40,208 nucleotides of DNA, taken from Oscillospiraceae bacterium (GTDB lineage: Bacteria > Bacillota > Clostridia > Oscillospirales > CAG-272). The notes below the pieces were generated by a model. That model was not told the DNA's origin and did not search any database. It saw nothing but the letters and a program-made list of their open reading frames with translations. Location: the NCBI GenBank assembly GCA_015065285.1, contig SVQP01000002.1, positions 1-40,208 on the forward strand, written 5' to 3'. A program made the translations under genes and the position numbers. Below are positions 13,669-22,268 of this stretch, piece by piece. Each line of letters opens with the position of its first letter. Within the stretch, counting starts at the first letter, position 1.

Positions 13669-15384
13669 CTATTCGGTCACGTTGGTCAGAGAGCTGTTCT
13701 CGCGTGTCTGCTCGTCCAGCGTGACGTTGGTGCAGTAGCGCAGGGATGCAAATTTGCCCTTGAAGCCCGAGAAATCGTTGTCAGTAAACGTCAGTGTGTC
13801 AATGCAAACGCCAAAGAGCGCGGTGCGACAGCCCGAGGAAAAGGTGTTGTTCTGAATGACGATGTCTTGGTGTACGTATGAGGGATAGGTCATAGTGGGC
13901 GAATCGTGATTGGTGGCGATCTGAATGATGCCCGAGGCATACTCACCGCAATTCTCAAAGGTGTTATTGCGGATGACAACGTTTTTGGAAGGGGACATCT
14001 CGTACCAATATTCCAGATCGGGAGCAAGCAGAATCGCCGCAAGGGCCGTGTCCTTGAAGGTGCAGTTTTCCACGACGGCGTTTTCCGTCTGCAGCAAAAA
14101 GCCGCGCGCACGGTTGCTTTGTACCGTGGTGTTCTGAATGGTCACTGCAGGGCGCATGGCCTTGTTGGAGATGACCGTGCCGGCCGTGACGCCATCGGGC
14201 AGCTCGTCAAAGGTATAGGTGTTGTCAAGCGTTGCCGTCACCGTCGCGCTGCCCAGGCAGGCAAAGGTTTCGCCGTCGAAAAATTCGATCATATCGCCGG
14301 GTTTTGCCCAGGTGGAGCTGAAGGAAAAGCGGGGAGCAGACACCGTGGCGGAATCATCTTTGACGTTGTCGACCATGTAAGCCATGTCGTGTACGTTGAC
14401 GCAATCGTCACCCGGACGCTCAAAAATGCAATCTTTTACAAGCAACGAGCCGCCAAGCGCTGAGATGTGCAGAATATCTGCATTCAGGCTCATCAGCGAC
14501 AGCTCGCTCTCGGGCTTGACGGTCACGCCGCTGAGAGTGACGTTTTCGCATCTGCCGCTCACGAAGATGCCACCGTTGAGAGAATTGTGCATAGTCAGGT
14601 CGGAAAAGGTCAAATCCTTTGAGCCGCTGACCTTGATGACGTAGTCGCTCGCGGTAGCAAGGCGCAGACAAACGCGGGTTCCCTTGGAAAGGCGGCTGAC
14701 GCCGCCCGGGTCAAGTCCCGTGACGCGCAGGGTGTTATCTGAAAGCTTTTGAGCAGGGAAGTTGGTCGCGGCGTATTGCTCCAGCTTCTTGTCGGGTACG
14801 CCGTTCTTGGTGAAGGTATTGATGATTGTGACGTATTCCTCGCCGGTAAATTGTGTGGTGTCGGTAATCTCCAGCACAACAGAGTCACCTTCCTTGGAGA
14901 GAACGGTGCCCGAGAGCGATGAGGGGATATCATACTTGAACGTAAAGCCCTGCACGCACACGTTCTGACAGCCGTCGATGACAAATATGCTCGAAGAGGC
15001 GGTGTAGGGGCGGATGTCCTCGGGAATATCGGGGTCATCCATGGGGGCTTGCGAGGCGGATGTGTTGGTCACGTCCGTGCGCAGAATGGTGGCGTTTTGG
15101 CCGATGATGCGCACGCCGCTCTTTTGCAGAAGGTACATGGGAAAGGCGATCTCGTAAAGGCCTTCCGGAAAGAGAACGTCGGTGTTATCGGCAATTACAT
15201 GCAGCTTTTCGGCAAGGATCAGCGAATTGGCCTTGCCATTGCCGGGGCCGGGTGTGATACCCCAATCGCTGACTGCATTGATCTCGGCTGGGATCGTATC
15301 GGGTGGAGCGGAGGCATTTTGACAGTTTGCAAACGCGCCAAGAAGCAGCAGAGCGCAAAGAGAAAACAAGAGAGATCTTTTCAT
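13669..15384 (-). CDS. Secreted right-handed beta-helix lipoprotein, GH110-like
   Basis: A 571-residue protein. Signal peptide with hydrophobic CALLLLGAFANC; Cys 21 is a likely lipid attachment site, although Asn at -1 is unusual. The rest has parallel beta-helix repeats with many VVIRNNTFENCG-type turns. PGDDCVNVHDM resembles the GDDxxNVH segment of GH110 alpha-1,3-galactosidases, which remove terminal galactose from blood group B and related glycans. The position of NVH and the length fit, but other beta-helix families are possible; the specific activity is an inference. AAGGAG lies upstream of ATG 15382-15384. Single gene with a strong promoter; no clear terminator downstream. Confidence 0.7.
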   Translation of the reverse strand: MKRSLLFSLCALLLLGAFANCQNASAPPDTIPAEINAVSDWGITPGPGNGKANSLILAEKLHVIADNTDVLFPEGLYEIAFPMYLLQKSGVRIIGQNATILRTDVTNTSASQAPMDDPDIPEDIRPYTASSSIFVIDGCQNVCVQGFTFKYDIPSSLSGTVLSKEGDSVVLEITDTTQFTGEEYVTIINTFTKNGVPDKKLEQYAATNFPAQKLSDNTLRVTGLDPGGVSRLSKGTRVCLRLATASDYVIKVSGSKDLTFSDLTMHNSLNGGIFVSGRCENVTLSGVTVKPESELSLMSLNADILHISALGGSLLVKDCIFERPGDDCVNVHDMAYMVDNVKDDSATVSAPRFSFSSTWAKPGDMIEFFDGETFACLGSATVTATLDNTYTFDELPDGVTAGTVISNKAMRPAVTIQNTTVQSNRARGFLLQTENAVVENCTFKDTALAAILLAPDLEYWYEMSPSKNVVIRNNTFENCGEYASGIIQIATNHDSPTMTYPSYVHQDIVIQNNTFSSGCRTALFGVCIDTLTFTDNDFSGFKGKFASLRYCTNVTLDEQTRENSSLTNVTE

Positions 15385-15418
15385 ATAAGCTCCTTATAAG
15401 CCGGTATTTGTCATTTCT

Positions 15419-15447
15419 ATTATATCATATTCCAATAGTGCTGTCAA
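15419..15447 (-). promoter_or_regulatory. Promoter of the GH110-like gene
   Basis: Perfect TTGACA (15442-15447), 17-nt spacer, perfect TATAAT (15419-15424) on the minus strand. Confidence 0.92.
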
Positions 15448-15449
15448 TG

Positions 15450-15473
15450 AAAAAAGCAGCCCATCGGACTGCC
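15450..15473 (-). terminator. Terminator of the small repeat-protein gene
   Basis: GCAG/CTGC plus CC/GG pairs with one mismatch (15456-15472), then six T on the minus strand (15450-15455), just past the stop codon at 15482. Confidence 0.7.
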
Positions 15474-15481
15474 TTTACGTA

Positions 15482-15751
15482 TTAATTTCGGGACGCTTCC
15501 TTGCCTTTTTTTCTATTCAGCCTGGCTTTGGTCTCTGCCACGGATTCGCCTTCCTTGGCAAACAGGATCTCAACCGCCTTGTCGCTGACCTTGCTAAAGC
15601 CCTCAACAACGCCCTCTTCAATCTTCTTGTAGCCGTCTACAACACCCTTTTCGATCTTCTTGTAGCCGTCTACAACACCCTTTTCGATCTTCTTGTAGCC
15701 GTCCACAACGCCATCCTTGATCTTTTCGTTGGTATCTGCAATTTTAGACAT
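15482..15751 (-). CDS. Small conserved protein with tandem GVVDGYKKIEK repeats
   Basis: An 89-residue, charged, probably helical protein. It begins MSKIADTNEKIKD, has three near-identical 11-residue repeats GVVDGYKKIEK plus a diverged fourth (GVVEGFSKVSD), and ends KAVEILFAKEGESVAETKARL with a basic tail. Small proteins of this design are familiar from gut Firmicutes but have no known function. An amphipathic, phasin-like or apolipoprotein-like helix is a guess. ATG 15749-15751 follows AAAGGAG; the open frame upstream of it is not needed. It stands alone with its own terminator. Confidence 0.75.
   Translation of the reverse strand: MSKIADTNEKIKDGVVDGYKKIEKGVVDGYKKIEKGVVDGYKKIEEGVVEGFSKVSDKAVEILFAKEGESVAETKARLNRKKGKEASRN
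15621..15719 (-). repeat. Three tandem 33-bp repeats inside the small gene
   Basis: 33-bp units at 15621-15653, 15654-15686 and 15687-15719; the first two are identical and the third has a few changes. Each encodes one 11-residue repeat. Such in-frame repeats can expand or contract by slippage or recombination. Confidence 0.85.
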
Positions 15752-15851
15752 GATGAAAATCTCCTTTGTGCTTTTGTTCTTTATGATGGCTTTATTATAG
15801 CGGTGCGAGATTTGCAAAAGTTTTCGGAAAGATTTTTGTTTTGTTAATTGC

Positions 15852-15882
15852 AAAAAAAGGGAAGCCGCGAAAGCGGCTTCCC
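15852..15882 (-). terminator. Terminator of the GH99/71-like gene
   Basis: GGGAAGCCGC pairs with GCGGCTTCCC around a 4-nt loop (15859-15882), followed on the minus strand by seven T. Confidence 0.92.
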
Positions 15883-15903
15883 GAAAGGGTTATTTTATTT
15901 GGA

Positions 15904-18900
15904 TCAATCCTTCTTCTTCTTGAGCACAACTGCTGCGGCTGCTGCCATTGCAATTGCTGCTGCGGCAGCGGCAACTGCCTTGCAGCCACCCTCGCTCTGC
16001 TGCTCGGTCTCGCCTGCGGGAGCTTCGGTGGTGTTCTGGGCGTCGGGAGCGGTGGTTTCGGAATCGGAAGCATCGGGATTCTCTGCGCCTGCTTTGCTTA
16101 CGTAGCTGTACTTGAAGCGTGCGCCGGGAGCCACGTCACCGGAGATGTAGAAGTCCATGATATCACCGGAGAACTTGGAGTAATCGCCCTCGTCGTGTAC
16201 GTTGTCGGTCCAGGAGAAGTTGATGGTGTAGTCGTCACCCGAAAGACCCAGATCACTCTTGGCAACCTTGACGGTCATGTATCTGCCGTCCACGGTGTAA
16301 GCACAATCTGCAACCTTTTCGGAGTCGTAGCCGTTACCGGTGAACTTTTCAAGCACGACCGTATCAGCGCCGGCTGCGGACTTGTTGATGACGTATTCAA
16401 AGGTCTCCCAGCCCTGATTCTGCTGGTCGCAGTCGATGTACAGGGTCATCCAGAGACTGTCGGTGTAGGGGGTGATATCTGCTGCGCACTCTACGTTGAA
16501 GTATACGAACTCGTCGTCATGTGCGATCTGCGCACCGATGATGTCGTTTCTGCCCGAGGTCTCGGTCAGCTGTACGGAGCCGTAGCCGAGAGCATCTCTG
16601 TGCTCGGTGTTGCCGATGTAAGCACCGAAGTAGGGCTCAACAGCCTTCCACTGATCCTGGCCTGCGCCAAGGTCGATGGTGGTCTTTGCACTGGGGGTGG
16701 GAATGGGGTTTGCACCCTTGTATTGACGGACAAAGTTGACCAGCTGATAGTAGTAGTGGTCCTTGAGATTGCCCTTGGTGGGCTCAATGTCACGGGAGAA
16801 TTCATCGTTGAACTGGTCGGGGAATGCGTTGGGAACTCCTGCCTCGGAGTCTTCGGGCCACACTTCGTATCTGCCTACGCGGAACTCATTCCAACCGGTG
16901 ACGAATACGACGCTGGGGTCAACCTCAAGTGCGTAATTCCACTGCTCTGCAAAGTTGTATCCCCACTTGGAAGCCTCTGCGCCTTCCTTGTCGTAGCGAT
17001 CCTGGTAGGTCGAGGTGTAGGAACGACCTGCGATGTTGTCGCCACTCATAGCGGCAAGCATGCCAAGCTTATAGTTGTGGTTCATTGCAACGCCGACCGT
17101 GATCTGGTCAACAATGCCGTTTGCCTTGTCCTTGCTGGACTCATAGTACTTAGCCTGCGGATACATGGAAAGCCAACCCCAGGTTCTGTAGTCGGTTTGG
17201 TCTACCACGTAGCCGGGCTGACCTGCGCGGAAGGTGAAGAAGTTTGCAATTTCCTTTTCCACGGGGGAGTTGTTGGGGTTAAAGGATGCGGGGATCGCCA
17301 TGACCATGGGCTTGCCGTCGCGGTAGTACCACAGGTTGGGGTAGCGGTTTGCACGGAACAGATCCTGATAAATGGCTGTGAGCTGAATGTTGGTGTAATT
17401 CTGATCCCAGAAGGGGAGCATGAAGGAGAGCTTGGGGGTCTTCAGACCGTCGGTCATCGCGTCATCCCATTCCTTGAGCAGGGCGTTATAAGAAACATTC
17501 CAGGTCAGGTCGCCGTTGGTGTTGTCGGTAAAGATGACGTCAACGCCTGCGTTGGTCAGAAGCTCTGCCTGCTTGCGCAGCACCCATGCGTCATTGGTCT
17601 TGTAGAAGCCGTAGATGGATTCGTTCCACCAATACGTGTTGGTGCCTTCCCAGATCTCGTGGTTGTAATCTCTGATTGCATCGGGGTACTGCTCACTGAT
17701 TTGCTGCAGGTTGACGGGCGTCTTGGCGGTAAAGCCGCCCTCGATGTGCCATGTCCAGTAGAACATTGCTACGGTCTTGTCAGCGCGGGGAGCACCTACG
17801 TCCTCATAGGTCAGCGAGGTTCTGCCAAGACCGTCGGTGAATACCCAGGTGTCGGGCATAACGGGGTGGGTGTAGATCAGGCTGTCCTCGGGAATCACGT
17901 ATTCCTCGGGGGGCGTGTGGTTGCCGTCAACGGTATCCTCGGGCTTGGAGCATTTGGAAAAATAGTCCTTGTTGGCAATTTCCTCTGCAAAAATGACCTG
18001 CATGCTGGGATACTGAACCTTACCGGATACCGGGAAGCCGTCCTTGTATACGTAGCCCTCGAAGCCGGTCACCTCGGAGAAAACGTACATCGCGGGAGAC
18101 TTGGAAGCGTTGCTTACCAGGAATAGGTAGTCACCCGCGGGCTGCTTATCAAAGTGAATACCCTGCATTGCGTTATCGATCAGTACAATACGTTCGATTG
18201 CCACGGGGTCCTTTGCCACAGTAGCGGCATAAGAGCCCTCCCATTTATAAACGGACATATCAATGTTCAGATCGGGCTCGGTGTAGGTTGCCATTTCGAA
18301 TTCAACACCGGAAAATGCTGCGTTGACGTTCAGGCGCATGCCGTAAGAAATCGCCATATTACCGGGAGTCTTGTTCTGGCCGTTGGTATAGGGCGCAACG
18401 GGGATGGAGGCGTCAGTGGAGGGCTCACAGGTACCGAAGGGCTCCTCGGGCACGTTGTCGTTTTCAAAATTGAAATGCAATTCGGGTTCACCTCTCTGTT
18501 CCAGTCCGTTGAGATAAAGGAATCCCTTGGAGTCAACGGGGTTGCTGTTGGTCCAGACGCCTACTTTTCCCTTGACGTCGGAAATGTGGAAGAGATATTC
18601 GCCGGCGGGCTGGGCATCAAATCTGACCCAGTTGGTGGCGTTATCCTTCATGGCGGTGAATCTTTCGGATGCGATGGGCTGCTTTGCCACGGTTGCATCG
18701 AAAGAGCCTTCCCACTTATAAAGAGAAATGGTGCACTCGGCATCGGTGGTGCTGTAGGTGGGCAGGCAGTAGCCGAATCCGTCAAAGGATCCGTTCACGA
18801 TAGCGCGGTAAGAGTAGGATTTGGTCACCGCGACCGCACCTCTTGTACCTGTGCCGTTCTGCACGCTGATGCTTTGCGGAGCTGCGGATACAAGCATGGA

Positions 18901-18972
18901 AAGCGAGCTTGCCAGCATGCATACACACAGCGTCCAAAGCGCGAGCTTTTTCAGAAATTTCATGTGCTTCAT
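15904..18972 (-). CDS. Large surface glycan-active protein (GH99/GH71-like domain, CBM9-like domain)
   Basis: A 1022-residue secreted protein. Signal peptide to about residue 30 (LSMLVSAAP). Two copies of a beta-sandwich module follow, sharing YKWEGS[FY]xATVAKxP and QPAG[ED]YLF (about 40-145 and 205-330). The central domain (about 375-760) has FYWTWHIEGG, VDVIFTDNTNG and FVTGWNEFRVGRYE, the pattern of TIM-barrel GH99/GH71-like proteins. A CBM9/DOMON-like beta domain follows (about 770-960), then a Thr/Ala/Glu linker. The end is GGCKAVA, an Ala-rich membrane helix and KKKKD. The whole suggests an enzyme held on the outer face. Substrate unknown. ATG 18970-18972 has AAAGGAG six bases upstream. 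Monocistronic with strong promoter and terminator. Confidence 0.72.
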   Translation of the reverse strand: MKHMKFLKKLALWTLCVCMLASSLSMLVSAAPQSISVQNGTGTRGAVAVTKSYSYRAIVNGSFDGFGYCLPTYSTTDAECTISLYKWEGSFDATVAKQPIASERFTAMKDNATNWVRFDAQPAGEYLFHISDVKGKVGVWTNSNPVDSKGFLYLNGLEQRGEPELHFNFENDNVPEEPFGTCEPSTDASIPVAPYTNGQNKTPGNMAISYGMRLNVNAAFSGVEFEMATYTEPDLNIDMSVYKWEGSYAATVAKDPVAIERIVLIDNAMQGIHFDKQPAGDYLFLVSNASKSPAMYVFSEVTGFEGYVYKDGFPVSGKVQYPSMQVIFAEEIANKDYFSKCSKPEDTVDGNHTPPEEYVIPEDSLIYTHPVMPDTWVFTDGLGRTSLTYEDVGAPRADKTVAMFYWTWHIEGGFTAKTPVNLQQISEQYPDAIRDYNHEIWEGTNTYWWNESIYGFYKTNDAWVLRKQAELLTNAGVDVIFTDNTNGDLTWNVSYNALLKEWDDAMTDGLKTPKLSFMLPFWDQNYTNIQLTAIYQDLFRANRYPNLWYYRDGKPMVMAIPASFNPNNSPVEKEIANFFTFRAGQPGYVVDQTDYRTWGWLSMYPQAKYYESSKDKANGIVDQITVGVAMNHNYKLGMLAAMSGDNIAGRSYTSTYQDRYDKEGAEASKWGYNFAEQWNYALEVDPSVVFVTGWNEFRVGRYEVWPEDSEAGVPNAFPDQFNDEFSRDIEPTKGNLKDHYYYQLVNFVRQYKGANPIPTPSAKTTIDLGAGQDQWKAVEPYFGAYIGNTEHRDALGYGSVQLTETSGRNDIIGAQIAHDDEFVYFNVECAADITPYTDSLWMTLYIDCDQQNQGWETFEYVINKSAAGADTVVLEKFTGNGYDSEKVADCAYTVDGRYMTVKVAKSDLGLSGDDYTINFSWTDNVHDEGDYSKFSGDIMDFYISGDVAPGARFKYSYVSKAGAENPDASDSETTAPDAQNTTEAPAGETEQQSEGGCKAVAAAAAAIAMAAAAAVVLKKKKD

Positions 18973-19014
18973 GGAATTCTCCTTTCGATTGATATATGAA
19001 AGAAATTACAATTC

Positions 19015-19043
19015 ATTATAACATGATGGTGTGGCAGTGTCAA
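19015..19043 (-). promoter_or_regulatory. Promoter of the GH99/71-like gene
   Basis: Perfect TTGACA (19038-19043), 17-nt spacer, perfect TATAAT (19015-19020) on the minus strand. Confidence 0.92.
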
Positions 19044-19069
19044 TAAGATGTTCGAATTTTTGTGCAAAA

Positions 19070-19103
19070 GCGCCAAGAGGCTGCCCCTTTGTCGGGCAGC
19101 CTC
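19070..19103 (-). terminator. Probable terminator of the cobalamin-uptake operon
   Basis: GAGGCTGCCC (19077-19086) and GGGCAGCCTC (19094-19103) form a perfect 10-bp stem overlapping the stop codon of the S-component gene. A short T-run comes only about eight bases later, so efficiency is uncertain. Confidence 0.55.
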
Positions 19104-19788
19104 AGATTCCGTATTTGATTTTGATGCGGCAAAGCTTGTCGCCAATCGGTTTTGCGCAGAGCAAAAGAAAGAGCAGATTGGAAAGCGCGTACAGCACCGT
19201 ATGCGGCAGTGCGGCAACGATTGCGGCAAGGTATGCCGAGGGGGAAAGCCCTCCGCTTGCCCACAGCACGCTCCATACGTCCATGACCGCCGAGTAGGCA
19301 ATGCCCGCAAGCACTCCGTAGAGCAAAAGAGCCACCTTGCTTTTTTGCAAGGGCTTTGCCAATAGCCCCGCGAAAAGCCCGATCAAGCCCCACGCTAACA
19401 TCTGAAAGGGTGTCCAAGGACCCTGCCCGAACAAGAAATTGGAGAGCAGAGCCGAGAGTGCACCGATATAAAAGCCTGCCTGCGCGCCAAGATAGACGGC
19501 ACCCAGCACCACAAGCGCGGTGACCGGCTTGAACACGGGGATCAGGCGTCCTGCGATGCAAAGCGCGATGATAACCGAGACCAGCACCGTGCGGCGCGTG
19601 CCGATCGCCTTTTGCTCAAATCCCGCAACAAACAGCAAAAGAGAGAGCAGTGCCACGGCAAGCGAGACCGGTATATAGGCGCGCTCGCCAAGCAGCAGCG
19701 CGCCTGCCAGCACGGTGGCAGGAATGAGCAGGGCGGGGATGAGCACGCTGAGCACGCCGCGCACCCTTGCGCTTGGAATGTAGATCAT
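19102..19788 (-). CDS. ECF transporter S component, probably for cobalamin
   Basis: A 228-residue membrane protein with about six helices. LIPVFKPVTALVVLGAVYLG and SNFLFGQGPWTPFQMLAWGL are typical of the ECF S-component family that includes the cobalamin-specific CbrT type. The S component binds the vitamin and topples in the membrane during import. Last of six overlapping genes; its start overlaps the A-component stop by 4 bp (19785-19788). Cobalamin specificity is inferred from the riboswitch and the transcobalamin-like proteins upstream rather than from residues in this protein. Confidence 0.85.
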   Translation of the reverse strand: MIYIPSARVRGVLSVLIPALLIPATVLAGALLLGERAYIPVSLAVALLSLLLFVAGFEQKAIGTRRTVLVSVIIALCIAGRLIPVFKPVTALVVLGAVYLGAQAGFYIGALSALLSNFLFGQGPWTPFQMLAWGLIGLFAGLLAKPLQKSKVALLLYGVLAGIAYSAVMDVWSVLWASGGLSPSAYLAAIVAALPHTVLYALSNLLFLLLCAKPIGDKLCRIKIKYGI

Positions 19789-21407
19789 GGCGTGCCCTCC
19801 TTGCCGTACAGCGCAGAGACGTCCTGCGTGGTGACGGCATTGTCCAGAAATCCGCGGGACAGGCGACGTGCCGCAGTGGTATAAAAATTATTTTCGGCAA
19901 AGAATGCACGCGGCAGCGCATCCGAGACGGCTTGACCGCGGAACAAGAGCACGCAGCGATCAGCGCACAGCGCGGCAAACTCCACGTCGTGCGTGACGAT
20001 CAGGATGCTGACTCCGTCTGCCTTGAGCGCGCGCAGAATTTCGATCAGCTGCGCTTTTTTCTCGGCATCCAGCCCCTTGGTGGGCTCGTCCATCAAAAGA
20101 ACGCGCGGCTTGGTGGCAAGCGCCTTGGCAAGAGCGACGAGCTGCTGCTCACCGCCCGAAAGATCGTAAGGGTGTGTGTTTAGCAAGTGCGAAAGATCAA
20201 AGGGCAGGGCGCTGTGATCTACCTTGGCATCCGCCAGCTCCTCGTGCACCGTGTTGCAAAGAAATACGGTCTGTACGTCCTGCGGCAAAAGCGAGAGGCA
20301 CTGATCGTAAAGCGCTTGCCCCTTGTATTGTCCGATCTTTTTGCCAAGCACCTCAATTTTTCCCGCATAGGGCTTGAAAATGCCCGCCGCAACAGCAAGC
20401 AGGGTGCTCTTGCCCGAGCCGTTGCCGCCCAGCATGCACAGCGTTTCTCCCTCATAAAGAGAAAGCGAGAGCGAGGACAGCACGTCGGGCAGCTCGCGCG
20501 CATAGCGGAAGTGCACGTCGGTAAGCTGCAGTGCCTTGCTTTGCCCGTGCAGGGCGGTCTGCTCGGGCAGTGCGCGCACCCGGGGAGCGGGCAGTTCTGC
20601 CAGCATCTCTCGTCCTTGTCTGACCGAGAGCGGATAACGCTTTTGCCCAAGCGCGCAGGCAATGCGCACGGCACTCGGCATGGAGGCAAGCAGCTGTGGG
20701 CGCTGCGCGATGCTCGGCATCAGGGAGAGAGGCGCGTCCGAGCCCAGCAAGCCGCCCTTTTCCAGCACGATCAGTCGGTCGCAAATGGGCACCAGCTCCT
20801 CAAGTCGGTGCTCGGCAATCAGCACGGTCAGTGAAAAATCACGGTTAAGCTTTTTGAGCGTGTGGATAAACTCTGCAGCCGCAATGGGATCGAGCTGTGA
20901 GGTTGGCTCGTCCAGAATCAGCACGTCGGGGTGCATGACCATCACGGATGCAAGACAGAGCAGCTGCTTCTGTCCGCCCGAGAGCGCACTGACCGGCTTG
21001 TCATACCAAGGCTCAATGCCAAGGTAGCTTGCCATTTCGGCAACGCGCAGCGCAATCTCCTTTTGGGGAAGTCCCAGGTTTTCCAGCCCGAATGCAAGCT
21101 CGTGCCAGACCTTGTCGCACACGATCTGCTGGTCGGGCTGCTGGCACACAAAGCCGATCTTCATGGCGGCATCTCTGCTTGAAAGTCGGTCAAGGGGCGT
21201 GCCTTTGAATAAGATCTGCCCGTCAAGCTGCCCCGTGGGCGCAAGAGAGGGCTTGCAAAGGCGCAAAAGCGTGGATTTGCCGCTGCCCGTGGCACCGCAC
21301 ATCACGCAAAATTCGCCCTCTTTGATGGAAAAGGAAACCGTATCAAGGACGCGGCGCGTGCTTTGCGGGTATGAAAAGGTCAGATTTTCGAGCGCAAGTA
21401 TTTCCAT
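19785..21407 (-). CDS. ECF transporter energy-coupling ATPase, two ABC domains fused (A-A')
   Basis: A 540-residue protein with two complete ABC domains in one chain. Domain 1: Walker A GATGSGKST (38-46), Q-loop VCQQPDQQ, signature LSGGQKQ (142-148), Walker B LILDEPT. Domain 2: Walker A GGNGSGKST (327-335), signature LSGGEQQ, Walker B LLMDEPTKGLD. Most ECF transporters use two separate ATPases (EcfA and EcfA'); here both are fused, which suits a dedicated transporter rather than a shared module. The start overlaps the end of the T-component gene by 28 bp, with GGAGGA inside that gene as ribosome binding site. Confidence 0.93.
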   Translation of the reverse strand: MEILALENLTFSYPQSTRRVLDTVSFSIKEGEFCVMCGATGSGKSTLLRLCKPSLAPTGQLDGQILFKGTPLDRLSSRDAAMKIGFVCQQPDQQIVCDKVWHELAFGLENLGLPQKEIALRVAEMASYLGIEPWYDKPVSALSGGQKQLLCLASVMVMHPDVLILDEPTSQLDPIAAAEFIHTLKKLNRDFSLTVLIAEHRLEELVPICDRLIVLEKGGLLGSDAPLSLMPSIAQRPQLLASMPSAVRIACALGQKRYPLSVRQGREMLAELPAPRVRALPEQTALHGQSKALQLTDVHFRYARELPDVLSSLSLSLYEGETLCMLGGNGSGKSTLLAVAAGIFKPYAGKIEVLGKKIGQYKGQALYDQCLSLLPQDVQTVFLCNTVHEELADAKVDHSALPFDLSHLLNTHPYDLSGGEQQLVALAKALATKPRVLLMDEPTKGLDAEKKAQLIEILRALKADGVSILIVTHDVEFAALCADRCVLLFRGQAVSDALPRAFFAENNFYTTAARRLSRGFLDNAVTTQDVSALYGKEGTP

Positions 21408-22255
21408 TTGACCGTGTCCTCCGTTTCAATCAGAATAGGCAGCGCAACCAATGCGCCGTAAGAGAGATAGCAAAGATAGGAAAGTGCGCCTGCGCTGTGC
21501 AGGTGCAGCGTGGGATAAAAGGTAAAGGTCACGGTGCCAAGCGCATAAGGGATCAGCGTGCCCGCACCAAGCAAGAGCGTAAGGCACAGCACAAGCGCGT
21601 CGCGCCACGAAAACCAAAAGATCGAGAAATGCGATCGCCTGCCCGCACCATAGCCGCGCGCTGCCATGCTGCCGGCTGTGACAATGCCGTTTTCCAGCGC
21701 CCACGAGATCAGCACCGAGAAAATGCGTAGCCCGCCGCGCACGCGGTCGATGATATTGTCCTCCTTATAAAGCCCCAGCGCGATTTGCGCCTGCTTGATC
21801 CTTTTGGCTTGCTCTGCAAACAGCGAGACGTAGCGCAGCGCCATGGAAAGGATCATGGAAAGGCGGGGCGAGAGCTTGCCGAACAGGTAAAGCAGCTTGT
21901 CGCTTTTCATGATGGCGGAGAACGAAGCAAACCAGTAAAGCACCGCAAGCACCGCAAGTCCCGAGGTCGCACCGAAAAACAGCGCCTCGGCTGTGATGGG
22001 AGCGTTGTTGATCACCAGCAGCACGGTAGCACCGTTGTGAGAAAACAGGGGATTGATCAGCACACTCAACGCAAAAAACGCGGCAAAATTCGCGTGCGTA
22101 CGTGTGCGCAGGTCGCGTCGCATCAGACACAGCGCCAGCGCACCGCAAAGAGATAGAAAAAGCAGAACGGGATGCATGCACAGCATGGCAATGCCCGCGA
22201 CAGCCAGATAATATACGGCTATGGTGATCGGGTTATATTGATCCAAGGCTCGCAT
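21380..22255 (-). CDS. ECF transporter T component (membrane scaffold)
   Basis: A 291-residue membrane protein with about five helices. The Ala-Arg-Gly coupling motif of T components is at 199-201 (SMAARGYGAGRR), following a long amphipathic stretch. It links the S component to the ATPases. AAAGGAGG precedes ATG 22253-22255; the previous gene ends 13 bp upstream. Confidence 0.88.
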   Translation of the reverse strand: MRALDQYNPITIAVYYLAVAGIAMLCMHPVLLFLSLCGALALCLMRRDLRTRTHANFAAFFALSVLINPLFSHNGATVLLVINNAPITAEALFFGATSGLAVLAVLYWFASFSAIMKSDKLLYLFGKLSPRLSMILSMALRYVSLFAEQAKRIKQAQIALGLYKEDNIIDRVRGGLRIFSVLISWALENGIVTAGSMAARGYGAGRRSHFSIFWFSWRDALVLCLTLLLGAGTLIPYALGTVTFTFYPTLHLHSAGALSYLCYLSYGALVALPILIETEDTVKWKYLRSKI

Positions 22256-22268
22256 GTCCCGCCTCCTT

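Noticed and set aside
15841-18126. 761-codon open frame on the plus strand opposite the GH99/71-like gene
   Set aside because: It is antisense to a clear secreted protein with promoter, ribosome binding site and terminator. Its translation has no recognisable domain.
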